57,141 nt of DNA from Streptomyces sindenensis. Its GTDB lineage: Bacteria > Actinomycetota > Actinomycetes > Streptomycetales > Streptomycetaceae. Position numbers and translations under genes: made by a program. This document shows positions 31,218 through 39,888 of this stretch, piece by piece. The DNA is taken from NCBI RefSeq assembly GCF_014649035.1, contig NZ_BMSG01000041.1, forward strand, positions 1-57,141. Direction: 5' to 3'. The notes under the pieces were generated by a model that was not told the origin of the DNA, made no database searches, and saw only the letters and a list, made by a program, of their open reading frames with translations. Within the stretch, counting starts at the first letter, position 1. Each line of letters opens with the position of its first letter.

Positions 31218-32447
31218 TCAGGCGTCGCCGCCGAACGGGCAGCCCAGCTTCACCGGCAGCTCGTGCAGGTCGTTCTGCGTCACGATCGGCTTGTTGCGCA
31301 GCTCGGACGCCGGGACCGCCAGGTCCAGTTCCGGGAAGCGCTCGTAGAGGGCCGGGAGCGCGATGCCCGCTTCCAGGCGGGAGAGGGCCGCGCCCGGGCA
31401 GACGTGCGGGCCGTGGCCGAAGGCGATGTGGCGGTTCGGCGTGCGGGCGGCGTCGAACTCGCCCGCCGTCGGGCCGTACTGCTCCTCGTCCCGGCCCAGC
31501 GCGCCGAACGAGACGATCAGGCCCTCGCCCTTCGGGAGGATCCTGTCGCCGACCTCGATGTCCTCCGTCGCGAAGCGGATCAGGACGTGCGAGGTCGGCG
31601 TGTTCCAGCGCAGCGTCTCCTCGATCACGCCGTCCCACCCGATCTCACCGCTGAGCACCTTCTTGCGCTGCTCCGGGTGGGTCTGGAGCGCCTCCACCAC
31701 GTTGACGATCAGGCTGATCGTGGTCTCGTGTCCGGCGGCGATGATCAGTTGCAGCGTGTTGACGATCTCCTCGTCGGTGAGGTGGTCACCGTTCTCCGAG
31801 GCCGCGATCAGCGCGCTGGTGAGGTCGTCGCCCGGGTTCGCCCGCTTGTCGTCGACGATCTTCGTGAAGAGCGTCCCGAGGTCCGCCATCATCTGCGGGA
31901 CCTCCTCCGGCGGGGTCTGCGTCGAGAAGAACTTCTCGAACAGCTCCTTCAGCCGCGGGTGGTCCGCCGCGTCGACGCCCATCAGCTCGCTGATCACGTT
32001 CATGGGCAGCGGGTAGGCGAACTCCGCCTTCAGGTCCACCGGTTCCCCGGCCGGGAGCGCCGCCAGCCTCTCCAGGCTCGCGTTCGTCAGCGCCTCGATG
32101 CCCGCCCGCAGCCGCTCCACCCGCTTCACGGTGAGCGCCTGCGCCACCAGCGTACGGAGCCGGCGGTGGTCGGCCCCGTCGACCGTCAGCATTGAGCGGC
32201 CCGGGTTGGCCAGGCCGATCAGCGGCCAGTCCATGGGTATCTCGCCCCGCTGCCAGGCGTTCCAGACGTTGATGTCCTTGACCAGCCGGCTGTCGGTGAG
32301 CAGCGCGCGGGCCTCCGCGTGGCGGGTGACCGCGTACACGTGTACACCGCCCGGCAGCTCCACCTCCGCCAGCGGACCGGCGGCCCGCAGCGCGGCGCTC
32401 TCGCCGTCGAGGTCTCTGACGAAGGGGTCGAGCGCGATACGGGTCAT
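31218..32447 (-). CDS. Cytochrome P450, CYP154-like, of the conservon
   Basis: A 409-residue P450 with the full set of motifs: I-helix 'IIAAGHETTISL', K-helix 'IEETLRWNTP' (ExxR intact), and heme loop 'FGHGPHVCPGAALSRLE' with the proximal Cys near residue 350. The ATG overlaps the stop of the CYP157-type gene by 4 bp. In Streptomyces, CYP157-CYP154 pairs close conservons just as here. It should be catalytically competent with a redox partner that is not encoded in this window. The substrate is unknown. Confidence 0.95.
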   Translation of the reverse strand: MTRIALDPFVRDLDGESAALRAAGPLAEVELPGGVHVYAVTRHAEARALLTDSRLVKDINVWNAWQRGEIPMDWPLIGLANPGRSMLTVDGADHRRLRTLVAQALTVKRVERLRAGIEALTNASLERLAALPAGEPVDLKAEFAYPLPMNVISELMGVDAADHPRLKELFEKFFSTQTPPEEVPQMMADLGTLFTKIVDDKRANPGDDLTSALIAASENGDHLTDEEIVNTLQLIIAAGHETTISLIVNVVEALQTHPEQRKKVLSGEIGWDGVIEETLRWNTPTSHVLIRFATEDIEVGDRILPKGEGLIVSFGALGRDEEQYGPTAGEFDAARTPNRHIAFGHGPHVCPGAALSRLEAGIALPALYERFPELDLAVPASELRNKPIVTQNDLHELPVKLGCPFGGDA

Positions 32448-33706
32448 GCGGGGCCTCCGTGGCTTCCGGGTCTGCCGAGGGCAGGGGTGGGAGTGAAGAG
32501 CACCGGCAGGTCCGTCAGACCGCGCAGCCACGGCGACGGGCGGCGGGTGAGCTGCTCGGCGGGGAGGGCGAGGTCCACGTCCGGCAGCCGGTCGAGCAGG
32601 ACCTCGATACCGGTACGGGCGATGACCTCGGCGGTCTCCTGGGCCGGGAACGGGCAGCGGTGCTCACCGTGGCCGAAGGAGAGGAAGGCGTTGTTGCCGC
32701 CGGTCAGCGCCGAGCCGTCGGTGCGCACCTGCGGGTCGCCGTTGGCCGCGGCCAGGCCCAGGAGCAGCAGGTCGCCGGCGCGGATGTGACGGCCGCCGAG
32801 GTGAGTGTCGCGGGCGGCCCAGCGGCCGGCCACGTTCTGCGTCGGGGTGTCCTCCCAGAGGACCTCGTTCATCGCCTCGGCGACGCTGTGCCGGCCGCCG
32901 GACAGCGAGGCGGCGAACCGGTCGTCGGTGAGCATCAGGCGCAGCGAGTTGCCCATCCAGTCGGCGGTCGGCTGGTGGCCGGCCGCCATCATCACCATGA
33001 GGTCCTGGGCGACCTCCTCGTCGGTGAAGCCGCCCACGTCCGCGAGCATCCGGGTGGCCACGTCGTCACCGGGCTCGGCGTGCTTGTCCGCCAGCAGCCG
33101 GAACATCGACGTGCCCAGGTGCTGCTGTCCGGCCAGCGCCCGCTCCCGGCCGTCGATCATGTCGTTGATCGCGCCGACCAGCGGGTGCGCCTCCTCGTCG
33201 GAGAAGCCGTAGATCCTGGCCAGGACCAGGGCGGGGAGCAGCTTGGCGTACTCCGCGATGATGTCGACCGAGCCCTTGGTGCAGAACCGGTCGATCAGTT
33301 CGTCGGCGAACTCCTCCGCGTACCGCTTCAGCGAGAACGGGTCGACGCCCTCCAGCGCGTTGCTGATCATCATCGCGCGGACGCTGTGGCGTTCGCCGAC
33401 GGTGTAGAGGATCGAGGGCTGCTTGCGCCCGATCATCGGCAGCAGCGGCCAGTCGTCGGGGATGTGGTCCCACTGGTTCCACAGGTCGGAGTCCCGGCTG
33501 AAGAGGGCCGGGTCGCCGGTGACCTGGTGCAGTTCGCGGTAGCCGAGGACGAGCCAGGCGGGGACGTCGCCGTCGAGGACGACCGGCGCGATCGCCCCGT
33601 GGTCGCGCCGCAGGTCCCGGTAGAGCTGGACGGGGTCGCTCTGGAAGCGGGGCCCGGACAGCGGGACGGAGGTGTGGGTGACGGGGCAGCCGGAGACAGT
33701 GGTCAC
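32444..33706 (-). CDS. cvnE: Cytochrome P450, CYP157-like, lacking the ExxR motif (cvnE)
   Basis: A 420-residue P450. The I-helix is 'MMAAGHQPTADW' and the heme loop 'FGHGEHRCPFPAQETAE' keeps the proximal Cys. The K-helix reads 'AMNEVLWEDTPTQN' near residue 280: the Arg of ExxR is replaced by Trp. CYP157 enzymes are known for losing this otherwise near-invariant motif. The gene starts at GTG 33706, overlapping the stop of cvnD (GTGA), and is followed by a CYP154-like gene. The protein may be catalytic with altered folding or may act as a regulatory heme protein in the conservon complex. Confidence 0.95.
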   Translation of the reverse strand: MTTVSGCPVTHTSVPLSGPRFQSDPVQLYRDLRRDHGAIAPVVLDGDVPAWLVLGYRELHQVTGDPALFSRDSDLWNQWDHIPDDWPLLPMIGRKQPSILYTVGERHSVRAMMISNALEGVDPFSLKRYAEEFADELIDRFCTKGSVDIIAEYAKLLPALVLARIYGFSDEEAHPLVGAINDMIDGRERALAGQQHLGTSMFRLLADKHAEPGDDVATRMLADVGGFTDEEVAQDLMVMMAAGHQPTADWMGNSLRLMLTDDRFAASLSGGRHSVAEAMNEVLWEDTPTQNVAGRWAARDTHLGGRHIRAGDLLLLGLAAANGDPQVRTDGSALTGGNNAFLSFGHGEHRCPFPAQETAEVIARTGIEVLLDRLPDVDLALPAEQLTRRPSPWLRGLTDLPVLFTPTPALGRPGSHGGPA

Positions 33707-34377
33707 GGGGCGGGCTCCGGGGTCGGGCCGGCCGCCGCCAGGGCCGCCGTGGGCACGGCCGCCGCCGGGGCGGTCGTTTCGGCGGCCTGGAGGCGGGCGG
33801 CGGAGAGCGCGGCGAGGTGCTCGACGAGCGTGATCAGCACGTACTTGCTGGAGGACCGGTCACGCGCGTCGCACTCCACCAGCGGTACGTCGTCCGAGAG
33901 GTCCAGGGCCTCCCGGATCTGCTGCTCGCTGTGGAGCGGGCCGCCGAAGTCGTTGCACGCCACGATGAACGGCGTGCCGTGGTGCTCCAGGCGGTCGATG
34001 GCGTACCAGGAGTCGGCGAGCCGGCGGGTGTCGACGAGGACGACCGCGCCGAGCGTGCCGGAGAACAGCCGGTCCCACAGGAACCAGAAGCGCTCCTGTC
34101 CGGGCGCGCCGAAGAGGTACAGCACGGAGCGTTCGTCGAGCGTGATGCGGCCGAAGTCGAACGCCACCGTGGTGGACGTCTTGGCATGGACGCCGTCGAG
34201 GTCGTCGACGGCCTCGCCCGCGCGGGTCATGGTCTCCTCCGTGTTGAGCGGACGGATCTCGCTCACGGATCGGACCATGGTGGTCTTGCCGACGCCGAAG
34301 CCGCCCACGACAACGATCTTGAGTCCGTTGTCGGCGGTGGAGCTCAGGGTGGCGCGGTCAGAGGTTGCGGAGTCCAA
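33703..34377 (-). CDS. cvnD: Conservon GTPase CvnD
   Basis: A 224-residue small GTPase of the MglA/Rab-like conservon family. The P-loop is 'VVVGGFGVGKTTMVRSVSE', the G3 region 'LFGAPGQERFWFLWDRL', and the G4-like motif 'VACNDFGG'. The start is a TTG at 34375-34377 ('LDSATSDRATLSSTADNGLK'), inside the end of cvnC; no ATG or GTG is available in the conserved region, so the 20-bp overlap is probably real. It acts at the membrane as the switch of the CvnA-B-C-D complex. Confidence 0.9.
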   Translation of the reverse strand: MDSATSDRATLSSTADNGLKIVVVGGFGVGKTTMVRSVSEIRPLNTEETMTRAGEAVDDLDGVHAKTSTTVAFDFGRITLDERSVLYLFGAPGQERFWFLWDRLFSGTLGAVVLVDTRRLADSWYAIDRLEHHGTPFIVACNDFGGPLHSEQQIREALDLSDDVPLVECDARDRSSSKYVLITLVEHLAALSAARLQAAETTAPAAAVPTAALAAAGPTPEPAP

Positions 34378-34729
34378 CGAGCACCTGTTCCAGGATGTCG
34401 GGGTCGGGGAGCCGGTCCGCGACACGGGCTGTACGGGGGTGGCGGGCGCTGATCCGGCCGGTGTCGAGCAGGTCGCAGAGCAGGATGCGGACGATGCTGA
34501 CCGGCAGGTTCAGGCTCGCGGCGATCTCGACGACGGCGGTGGGGCCCTGGCACATCCGCAGGATCGCGACGTGCTCGGACTGCATCCCCGGGGACGGGTC
34601 GCACTCGGCGACGACGAGCGTCACCAGATCGAAGGCGGCGGAGTCGGACCGGCTGCGGCCCCCGGTGAGGGTGTACAGCCGGTCCGGATCGTCGTCGCGG
34701 CCCGGTCGGGGGCGGGGTGCCGTCGTCAT
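34358..34729 (-). CDS. cvnC: Conservon DUF742 protein CvnC
   Basis: A 123-residue winged-helix-like DUF742 protein ('RLYTLTGGRSRS', 'FDLVTLVV', 'EIAASLNLPVSIVRILLCDLLDTGRI', 'LEQVLVGLRNL'). It is the third protein of the CvnA-D complex. The ATG at 34729 overlaps the cvnB stop by 4 bp. Confidence 0.95.
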   Translation of the reverse strand: MTTAPRPRPGRDDDPDRLYTLTGGRSRSDSAAFDLVTLVVAECDPSPGMQSEHVAILRMCQGPTAVVEIAASLNLPVSIVRILLCDLLDTGRISARHPRTARVADRLPDPDILEQVLVGLRNL

Positions 34730-35145
34730 ACGGCCGGGGCCTCGGCGGGTTCGCGCGGCGGCGCGACGAGGTGCTCGCCGAGCTGCTCGACGAGCTCGCT
34801 CATGTTGTGGCCGACGAGGCCCACGTCGGAGTCCTCGTCGGCGACGACGGCCAGGTGGGCCCCGGCCCCCGCCTCGACGATGAACAGCACGCCGCCGTAG
34901 AACTCGGCCATCGCGGACCGTACGCCGCCGGTGCCGTCGCCGAACTCGATGGACGCGCCGTGCGACAGGCTCTGGATCCCGGCGGAGATGGCGGCCAGCT
35001 GGTCGGCCTGGTCGACGGAGAGCTCGGGGGTGCGGCACAGCTTGAGGCCGTCGCGGGACAGGACGAGGGCGTGGCGGGTACCGGGGGTGCGGTCGAGCAG
35101 CCCCTCCAGCAGCCAGTTGAGCTTCTCGTCGGTGGTCGCGGTCAT
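34726..35145 (-). CDS. cvnB: Conservon roadblock/LC7 protein CvnB
   Basis: A 139-residue roadblock/LC7-domain protein ('KLNWLLEGLLDRTPGTRHALVLSRDGLKLC', 'ADQLAAISAGIQSLSHGASIEFG'). It is the GTPase-associated partner in the conservon complex. The ATG overlaps the cvnA stop by 4 bp. Confidence 0.95.
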   Translation of the reverse strand: MTATTDEKLNWLLEGLLDRTPGTRHALVLSRDGLKLCRTPELSVDQADQLAAISAGIQSLSHGASIEFGDGTGGVRSAMAEFYGGVLFIVEAGAGAHLAVVADEDSDVGLVGHNMSELVEQLGEHLVAPPREPAEAPAV

Positions 35146-36785
35146 CGGGTGTTGCCTTCCGGGTGCGGGGAGTTGGCTCGTACCGCCTTGCTGAAGGTGC
35201 TGAAGCGCGCTGCCTGGACCTTCGGGTCGGTGGTACGGGCCCGGGAGGAGTCGGCTCCGCCGGGGGCGGCGTGGCCGGTACGGGCTTCGGCTGCGGCCAG
35301 CGTGCGGCCGCGGCGGCGCTTGGGCAGCCCGCTCTCGCCGAACTCGGGCACGCTGCCGGTGGACTCGGAGACGGACTCGGACTCCGCCGCCGGGGTCAGG
35401 GGCGTGGGAGCCTCGTCCGTGGCGAGGGGCCGGGCCGCGGGAGCGGCGTCGGCGGGGCCCGTTCCGGCGGCCGAGGTGTGCGAGGGCTCGGGCTCGGCGG
35501 GGGCGGTGTCCACGGGGGCCGGGGCCGGGGCGGTGTCGGTCACGGTGGCCGCCCGGGCCGGCGTCTCGGCCGGGGCTGCCGGTGCCACCGGGGCCGCCGC
35601 GACCGCGCGGGAGATCAGCTCCTGAGGGAGCATCATCAGCGCGCCCGTGCCGCCGCGTGCGGACGGCCGGAACGAGACGGTCAGGCCGTGCTTACGGGCC
35701 AGCCGGCCGACGACCGCGAGCCCGAGGCGGGTGCCGGAGAGGTTGGTGAGGTCCTGGTGGTCGGCGGAGACCGCCCGCTCGGCGCGGCGCAGCTGCACCT
35801 CGCTCATGACGAGCCCGCTGTCCTCGACGGTGATGACGATGCCCGCCGGGACCTCCTCCACGTACACGTGCACCTCGGCGGTGGGCGGCGAGAAGTTGGC
35901 AGCGTTGTCGAGGAGCTCGGCGAGCGCGTGCATGACGCCCTCGGCCGCGTGACCGGCGATCGCGACATCGCTGGTGGAGTGGAGGCGGACCCGCTGGTAG
36001 CTGCCGATCCGGCCCATCGCGCCGCGCAGGATCGACTCCATGACGATCGGCTTCGCCCAGCGCCGGCCGGAACGGGCCCCGGTCAGCACGGCGATGGAGT
36101 CCGCGAGGCGGCCCGCCTGGGCGGTGCGGTGGTCGAGGTGGAGCAGGTCCCCCAGCACGGACTCGTCGGAGTGCCGGTGCTCCATCTCGCGGAGGTCGGC
36201 CAGCATGCTGGTGGCCAGGGCCTGCATCCGGCCCGCCGCGTTGGCGCAGGCGGCGACGGCCGCGGAGCGCTCGGTCTCGGCGCGGGTCGCACGGGCCGTC
36301 AGCCGGTCGACGCTGACCTGGAGACGCGCCTGTTCGGCGGCGGCCGCCGCGGAGATCCGCTCGTTCTCGGCGCGGGCCTCGGCGACGAGCCGGGAGGTCT
36401 CGGCGGCGGCCGCGCCCTTGATCCGGGCGGTCTCCGCCGTGAAGCGCTGGGCCTCGACGGCGGAGGCGGAGACCAGGCGCGAGGTCTCGGCGGTGAACCG
36501 CTGGGCGTCGGCGGCCCGCAGGGCGTGCAGCGTCCGCGCGGTCCCCAGGGTGTGGACGGTGACGGCCACGCAGACGCTCAGCAGCACGGCGGCTGCGCCC
36601 GCGCCCCAGGCCAGCGGGGTCCGTACCGTGTCGGGGGCCGTGGCGACGGCCCACAGGGTCAGCGTGCCGGTTACGGCTGCCGATATCAGCAGGGCGAGTG
36701 CGGTGGGCCGGTGTGAGGGGCGCAATCGGAGTCCTCGGTGGCGGACGGTGCGGGGCAGTGGGGCGAATTCAGGACACTTCGTCAC
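35142..36785 (-). CDS. cvnA: Conservon sensor-kinase-like protein CvnA
   Basis: About 547 residues. Two N-terminal membrane helices (about 30-50 and 57-80) lead to an alanine/glutamate-rich coiled coil (about 88-150, repeats of 'RFTAETSRLV') and an HATPase domain ('ALAELLDNAANFSPP', 'ITVEDSGLVM', 'GLAVVGRLARKHG'). A long Pro/Ala-rich tail follows ('PAPAPVDTAPAEPEPSH'). Typical CvnA proteins lack a phospho-acceptor His and form a G-protein-coupled-receptor-like unit with CvnB-D. The GTG at 36785 is my best start; a longer frame reaches 36920, but its first part is low-GC promoter DNA. The gene heads a six-gene overlapping operon. Confidence 0.9.
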   Translation of the reverse strand: MTKCPEFAPLPRTVRHRGLRLRPSHRPTALALLISAAVTGTLTLWAVATAPDTVRTPLAWGAGAAAVLLSVCVAVTVHTLGTARTLHALRAADAQRFTAETSRLVSASAVEAQRFTAETARIKGAAAAETSRLVAEARAENERISAAAAAEQARLQVSVDRLTARATRAETERSAAVAACANAAGRMQALATSMLADLREMEHRHSDESVLGDLLHLDHRTAQAGRLADSIAVLTGARSGRRWAKPIVMESILRGAMGRIGSYQRVRLHSTSDVAIAGHAAEGVMHALAELLDNAANFSPPTAEVHVYVEEVPAGIVITVEDSGLVMSEVQLRRAERAVSADHQDLTNLSGTRLGLAVVGRLARKHGLTVSFRPSARGGTGALMMLPQELISRAVAAAPVAPAAPAETPARAATVTDTAPAPAPVDTAPAEPEPSHTSAAGTGPADAAPAARPLATDEAPTPLTPAAESESVSESTGSVPEFGESGLPKRRRGRTLAAAEARTGHAAPGGADSSRARTTDPKVQAARFSTFSKAVRANSPHPEGNTR

Positions 36786-36809
36786 GGGTACGGGCGATCC
36801 TGCACAACT

Positions 36810-36824
36810 GGAACTGATAGTTCC
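36810..36824. promoter_or_regulatory. Inverted repeat GGAACT-GAT-AGTTCC upstream of cvnA
   Basis: Perfect 6-bp arms with a 3-bp spacer in the low-GC 170-bp gap shared by cvnA (leftward) and the FAD/Fe-S dehydrogenase gene (rightward). Confidence 0.5.
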
Positions 36825-36828
36825 TGCG

Positions 36829-36855
36829 CAAGTCTTGGTCACTATAGGAGACTTG
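36829..36855. promoter_or_regulatory. Inverted repeat flanking a TATAGT box upstream of cvnA
   Basis: CAAGTCT (36829-36835) and AGACTTG (36849-36855) are perfect arms around the minus-strand TATAGT at 36841-36846, a candidate -10 element of the cvnA promoter. No clear -35 is seen. Confidence 0.5.
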
Positions 36856-36957
36856 ACGGTCTGTTTGGGAAGATCTTGTGGGCTTTTTTGAGCTACTTGT
36901 GCGCTTTCATCCGTGCGCATCCCAAGAGTTCATCTGCACCGACGGCATGCTGAAGGA

Positions 36958-39867
36958 ATGGCCGAACAACATCGACCGCATTCCGGACCGCCCGCCGCGG
37001 CCTCCCCGGCGTTCGTCGCCGCGCTGCGCTCCGCCGTGCGCGGGGCGAGCGACTTCGGGCCCACCGCCAGGGCGTTGACGACGATGGACGCGTCCAACTA
37101 CCGACGCGTCCCCCTCGGCGTGCTCGCCCCGCACGACGCCGACGACATCGCGGCCGCGCTGACCGTCTGCCAGGAGTACGGGGTGCCGGTCGTCCCGCGT
37201 GGCGGCGGCACGTCCATCGCCGGACAGGCCACCGGCACCGGCCTCGTCCTCGACCTCACCCGCCATCTGCGGACGATCCTCGACCTGGACCCCGCCGCCC
37301 GCACCGCCGTCGTCCAGCCCGGGGTGATCCTGGACGACCTGCGGGCCGCCGCCGCACCCCACGGACTGACCTTCGGCCCCGACCCGTCCACCCACAGCCG
37401 CTGCACCCTCGGCGGGATGATCGGCAACAACTCCTGCGGCGCGCACTCGGTGGCCTGGGGCACGACGGCGGACAACGTGCGGGGGCTCTCGGTGATCCGG
37501 TACGGCGGTGAGGCGCTGCGGCTGGAACAGGGGAGCGGCACCGGCCCGGCGGGCGCCGGCACAGGCGGGGCGGGGGCGTCCCTCGGCCCCCGGGGCGTGA
37601 GCGAACTCGTCGCCTCCCACCTCGCCCTCCTCCGCACCGGCTACCCCGACCTCCCGCGCCGCATCTCCGGGTACGCCATCGACGCGCTGCTCCCCGAGCA
37701 CCCCGGCGGCCCCGACCCGGTCCGGGCGTTCTGCGGCAGCGAGGGCACCCTCGGCGTCGTCACCGAGGCCACCGTGCGCCTGGTCGAGGCGCCGCGCGCC
37801 CGCGCCCTGGCCGTCTTCGGGTACGCCGACGAGTCCGCCGCCGCCGAGGCCGCCCCCGGTCTCCTCCCGTACGGCCCGCTCACCGTCGAGGGCATGGCCG
37901 CCGACCTCGTACGCCAACCGCCCGGGCTGCTGCCGCGCGGGGCCGCCTGGCTGTTCGTCGAGACCGGAGGGGCCACCGGGGCCGAGGCCCGCGCGCACGC
38001 CGAACGCGTCCTGCGGGCGGCCGACGCGGTGGACGGGGCCGTCGTCACCGACCCGGCCGGGCAGCGGGCGCTGTGGCGGATCCGCGAGGACGCCGCCGGG
38101 ACCGCGACCCGGATGCCCGACGGCAGTGAGGCCTGGCCCGGCTGGGAGGACTGCGCGGTACCGCCCGCCCGCCTCGGCTCCTACCTCCGCGACTTCCGGG
38201 CCCTCCTCGCCGAACACGGTCTGCGCGGCACCCCGTACGGCCACTTCGGCGACGGCTGCATCCACGTCCGGATCGACTTCGACCTCATCACCGAGGCCGG
38301 GGTGGCCCGCTTCCGCCGGTTCTCCGAGGAGACGGCCGACCTCGTCGTCGCGCACGGCGGCTCCCTCAGCGGCGAGCACGGCGACGGGCAGGCGCGCGCG
38401 GAGCTGCTGCCCCGGATGTACGGGGACGGGCTCGTGGCGCTCTTCGGCCGGTTCAAGGACCTGTGGGACCCGGACGGCGGCCTGAACCCGGGGATGCTGG
38501 CCCGCCCGGACCGCCTCGACGAGAATCTCCGCTTCGCCGTCCTCCCGAAGCGCCCGGTGGACGTGGAGTTCGGCTATCCGCAGGACGGCGGGGACTTCAC
38601 GGGCGCGGTCCGCCGCTGCGTCGGCGTCGCCAAGTGCCGTACGACTCAGGCGAGCGGCGCGGGCGTCATGTGCCCGTCCTTCCGCGCGACCGGCGAGGAG
38701 GCCCACTCGACCCGGGGCCGGGCCCGGCTCCTCCACGAGATGCTGGCGGGCGAGGTGATCACGGACGGCTGGCGCAGCACGGAGGTCCGGGACGCGCTCG
38801 ACCTGTGCCTGTCCTGCAAGGGCTGCCGCAGCGACTGCCCGGTGGGCGTCGACATGGCCACGTACAAGGCGGAGTTCCTGCACCATTACTACCGGGGCAG
38901 GCTCCGGCCCGCCGCCCACTACGCGATGGGCCGCCTCCCGCGGTGGCTGCGCCTCGCCGCCCCCTTCGCCCGCCCGCTCAACGCCCTCGCCCGGCTGCGC
39001 CCGCTCGCCGCGCTCGCGAAGCGGCTGGCGGGGATCGCACCCGAACGGACGATCCCGGTGCTGGCGACGGAGACGTACAGCCGGTGGCTGCGCCGGAGGC
39101 AGGGGAGCGGGACGCGGATCCTCTCCGCCGGGCGGGTGGTGCACCTCTGGGCGGACACCTTCACCGAGCACCTGTCCCCGCAGGTCGGCCGGGCGGCGGT
39201 GCGGGTGCTGGAGGAGGCGACGGGGCGTACGGTGCTGCCGCCCGTCCCCGGACTGTGCTGCGGCCTCACCTATGTGTCGACCGGGCAGCTCGACGCGGCC
39301 CGCCGGGTGATGCGTCGCACCCTGGACCGGCTGGACCTCCTCCCCGGGCAGCCGCTCGTCGTCCTGGAGCCGAGCTGCGCCGCCACCCTCCGCACCGATC
39401 TGCCCGAACTCCTCCCCGACGACCCGCGCGCCGCCGAACTCGCCTCGGCAGTGCGGACGTTCGCCCAGTACGTGGAGGAGTACGCCCCCGACTGGACGCC
39501 GCCCCGCCTGGACCGCCCGGCCGTCGGTCAGACGCACTGCCACCAGCACGCGGTCCTCGGTGAAGCGGCGGAGGGGCGACTGCGCGAACGGCTGGGCCTG
39601 ACCGGCGAACTCAGCGGCGGCTGCTGCGGGCTCGCGGGAAACTTCGGCTTCGAGAAGGGCCATTGGGAGGTGTCGGTCGCCTGCGCGGAGGAACGGCTGC
39701 TCCCCGCCGTACGGGAGGCGGAACCGGGGGCGGAACTCCTCGCGGACGGCTTCTCCTGCCGTACGCAGCTCGACCAGCTGGCCGGGCGGCGGGCCCGGCA
39801 TCTGGCGGAGGTCGTCGCGGAGGCCATGGGGGAGGGTGCGGGGGAGGGTGCGCCGAAGCGTGTCTGA
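36958..39867 (+). CDS. FAD-binding / Fe-S dehydrogenase (D-2-hydroxyacid type, YdiJ-like)
   Basis: A 969-residue fusion of an FAD_binding_4 domain (about 40-250: 'VPVVPRGGGTSIAGQATGTGLVLD', 'HSRCTLGGMIGNNSCGAHS'), an FAD-linked oxidase C-terminal domain ('GHFGDGCIHVRIDFDLIT', 'GGSLSGEHGDGQAR', 'LNPGMLARPD') and an Fe-S part with the cluster motif 'CLSCKGCRSDCPVGVD' and two CCG domains ('GLCCGLTYV', 'GGCCGLAGNFGFEKGHWE'). It should oxidise a D-2-hydroxy acid (lactate, glycolate or 2-hydroxyglutarate) and pass electrons to quinone. ATG 36958 follows AAGGA with no spacer; a GTG at 36913 is an alternative. It is divergent from the conservon and convergent with the LysR gene. Confidence 0.93.
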   Translation: MAEQHRPHSGPPAAASPAFVAALRSAVRGASDFGPTARALTTMDASNYRRVPLGVLAPHDADDIAAALTVCQEYGVPVVPRGGGTSIAGQATGTGLVLDLTRHLRTILDLDPAARTAVVQPGVILDDLRAAAAPHGLTFGPDPSTHSRCTLGGMIGNNSCGAHSVAWGTTADNVRGLSVIRYGGEALRLEQGSGTGPAGAGTGGAGASLGPRGVSELVASHLALLRTGYPDLPRRISGYAIDALLPEHPGGPDPVRAFCGSEGTLGVVTEATVRLVEAPRARALAVFGYADESAAAEAAPGLLPYGPLTVEGMAADLVRQPPGLLPRGAAWLFVETGGATGAEARAHAERVLRAADAVDGAVVTDPAGQRALWRIREDAAGTATRMPDGSEAWPGWEDCAVPPARLGSYLRDFRALLAEHGLRGTPYGHFGDGCIHVRIDFDLITEAGVARFRRFSEETADLVVAHGGSLSGEHGDGQARAELLPRMYGDGLVALFGRFKDLWDPDGGLNPGMLARPDRLDENLRFAVLPKRPVDVEFGYPQDGGDFTGAVRRCVGVAKCRTTQASGAGVMCPSFRATGEEAHSTRGRARLLHEMLAGEVITDGWRSTEVRDALDLCLSCKGCRSDCPVGVDMATYKAEFLHHYYRGRLRPAAHYAMGRLPRWLRLAAPFARPLNALARLRPLAALAKRLAGIAPERTIPVLATETYSRWLRRRQGSGTRILSAGRVVHLWADTFTEHLSPQVGRAAVRVLEEATGRTVLPPVPGLCCGLTYVSTGQLDAARRVMRRTLDRLDLLPGQPLVVLEPSCAATLRTDLPELLPDDPRAAELASAVRTFAQYVEEYAPDWTPPRLDRPAVGQTHCHQHAVLGEAAEGRLRERLGLTGELSGGCCGLAGNFGFEKGHWEVSVACAEERLLPAVREAEPGAELLADGFSCRTQLDQLAGRRARHLAEVVAEAMGEGAGEGAPKRV

Positions 39868-39888
39868 AGGGTCGGCCCCTTCTCGGCG

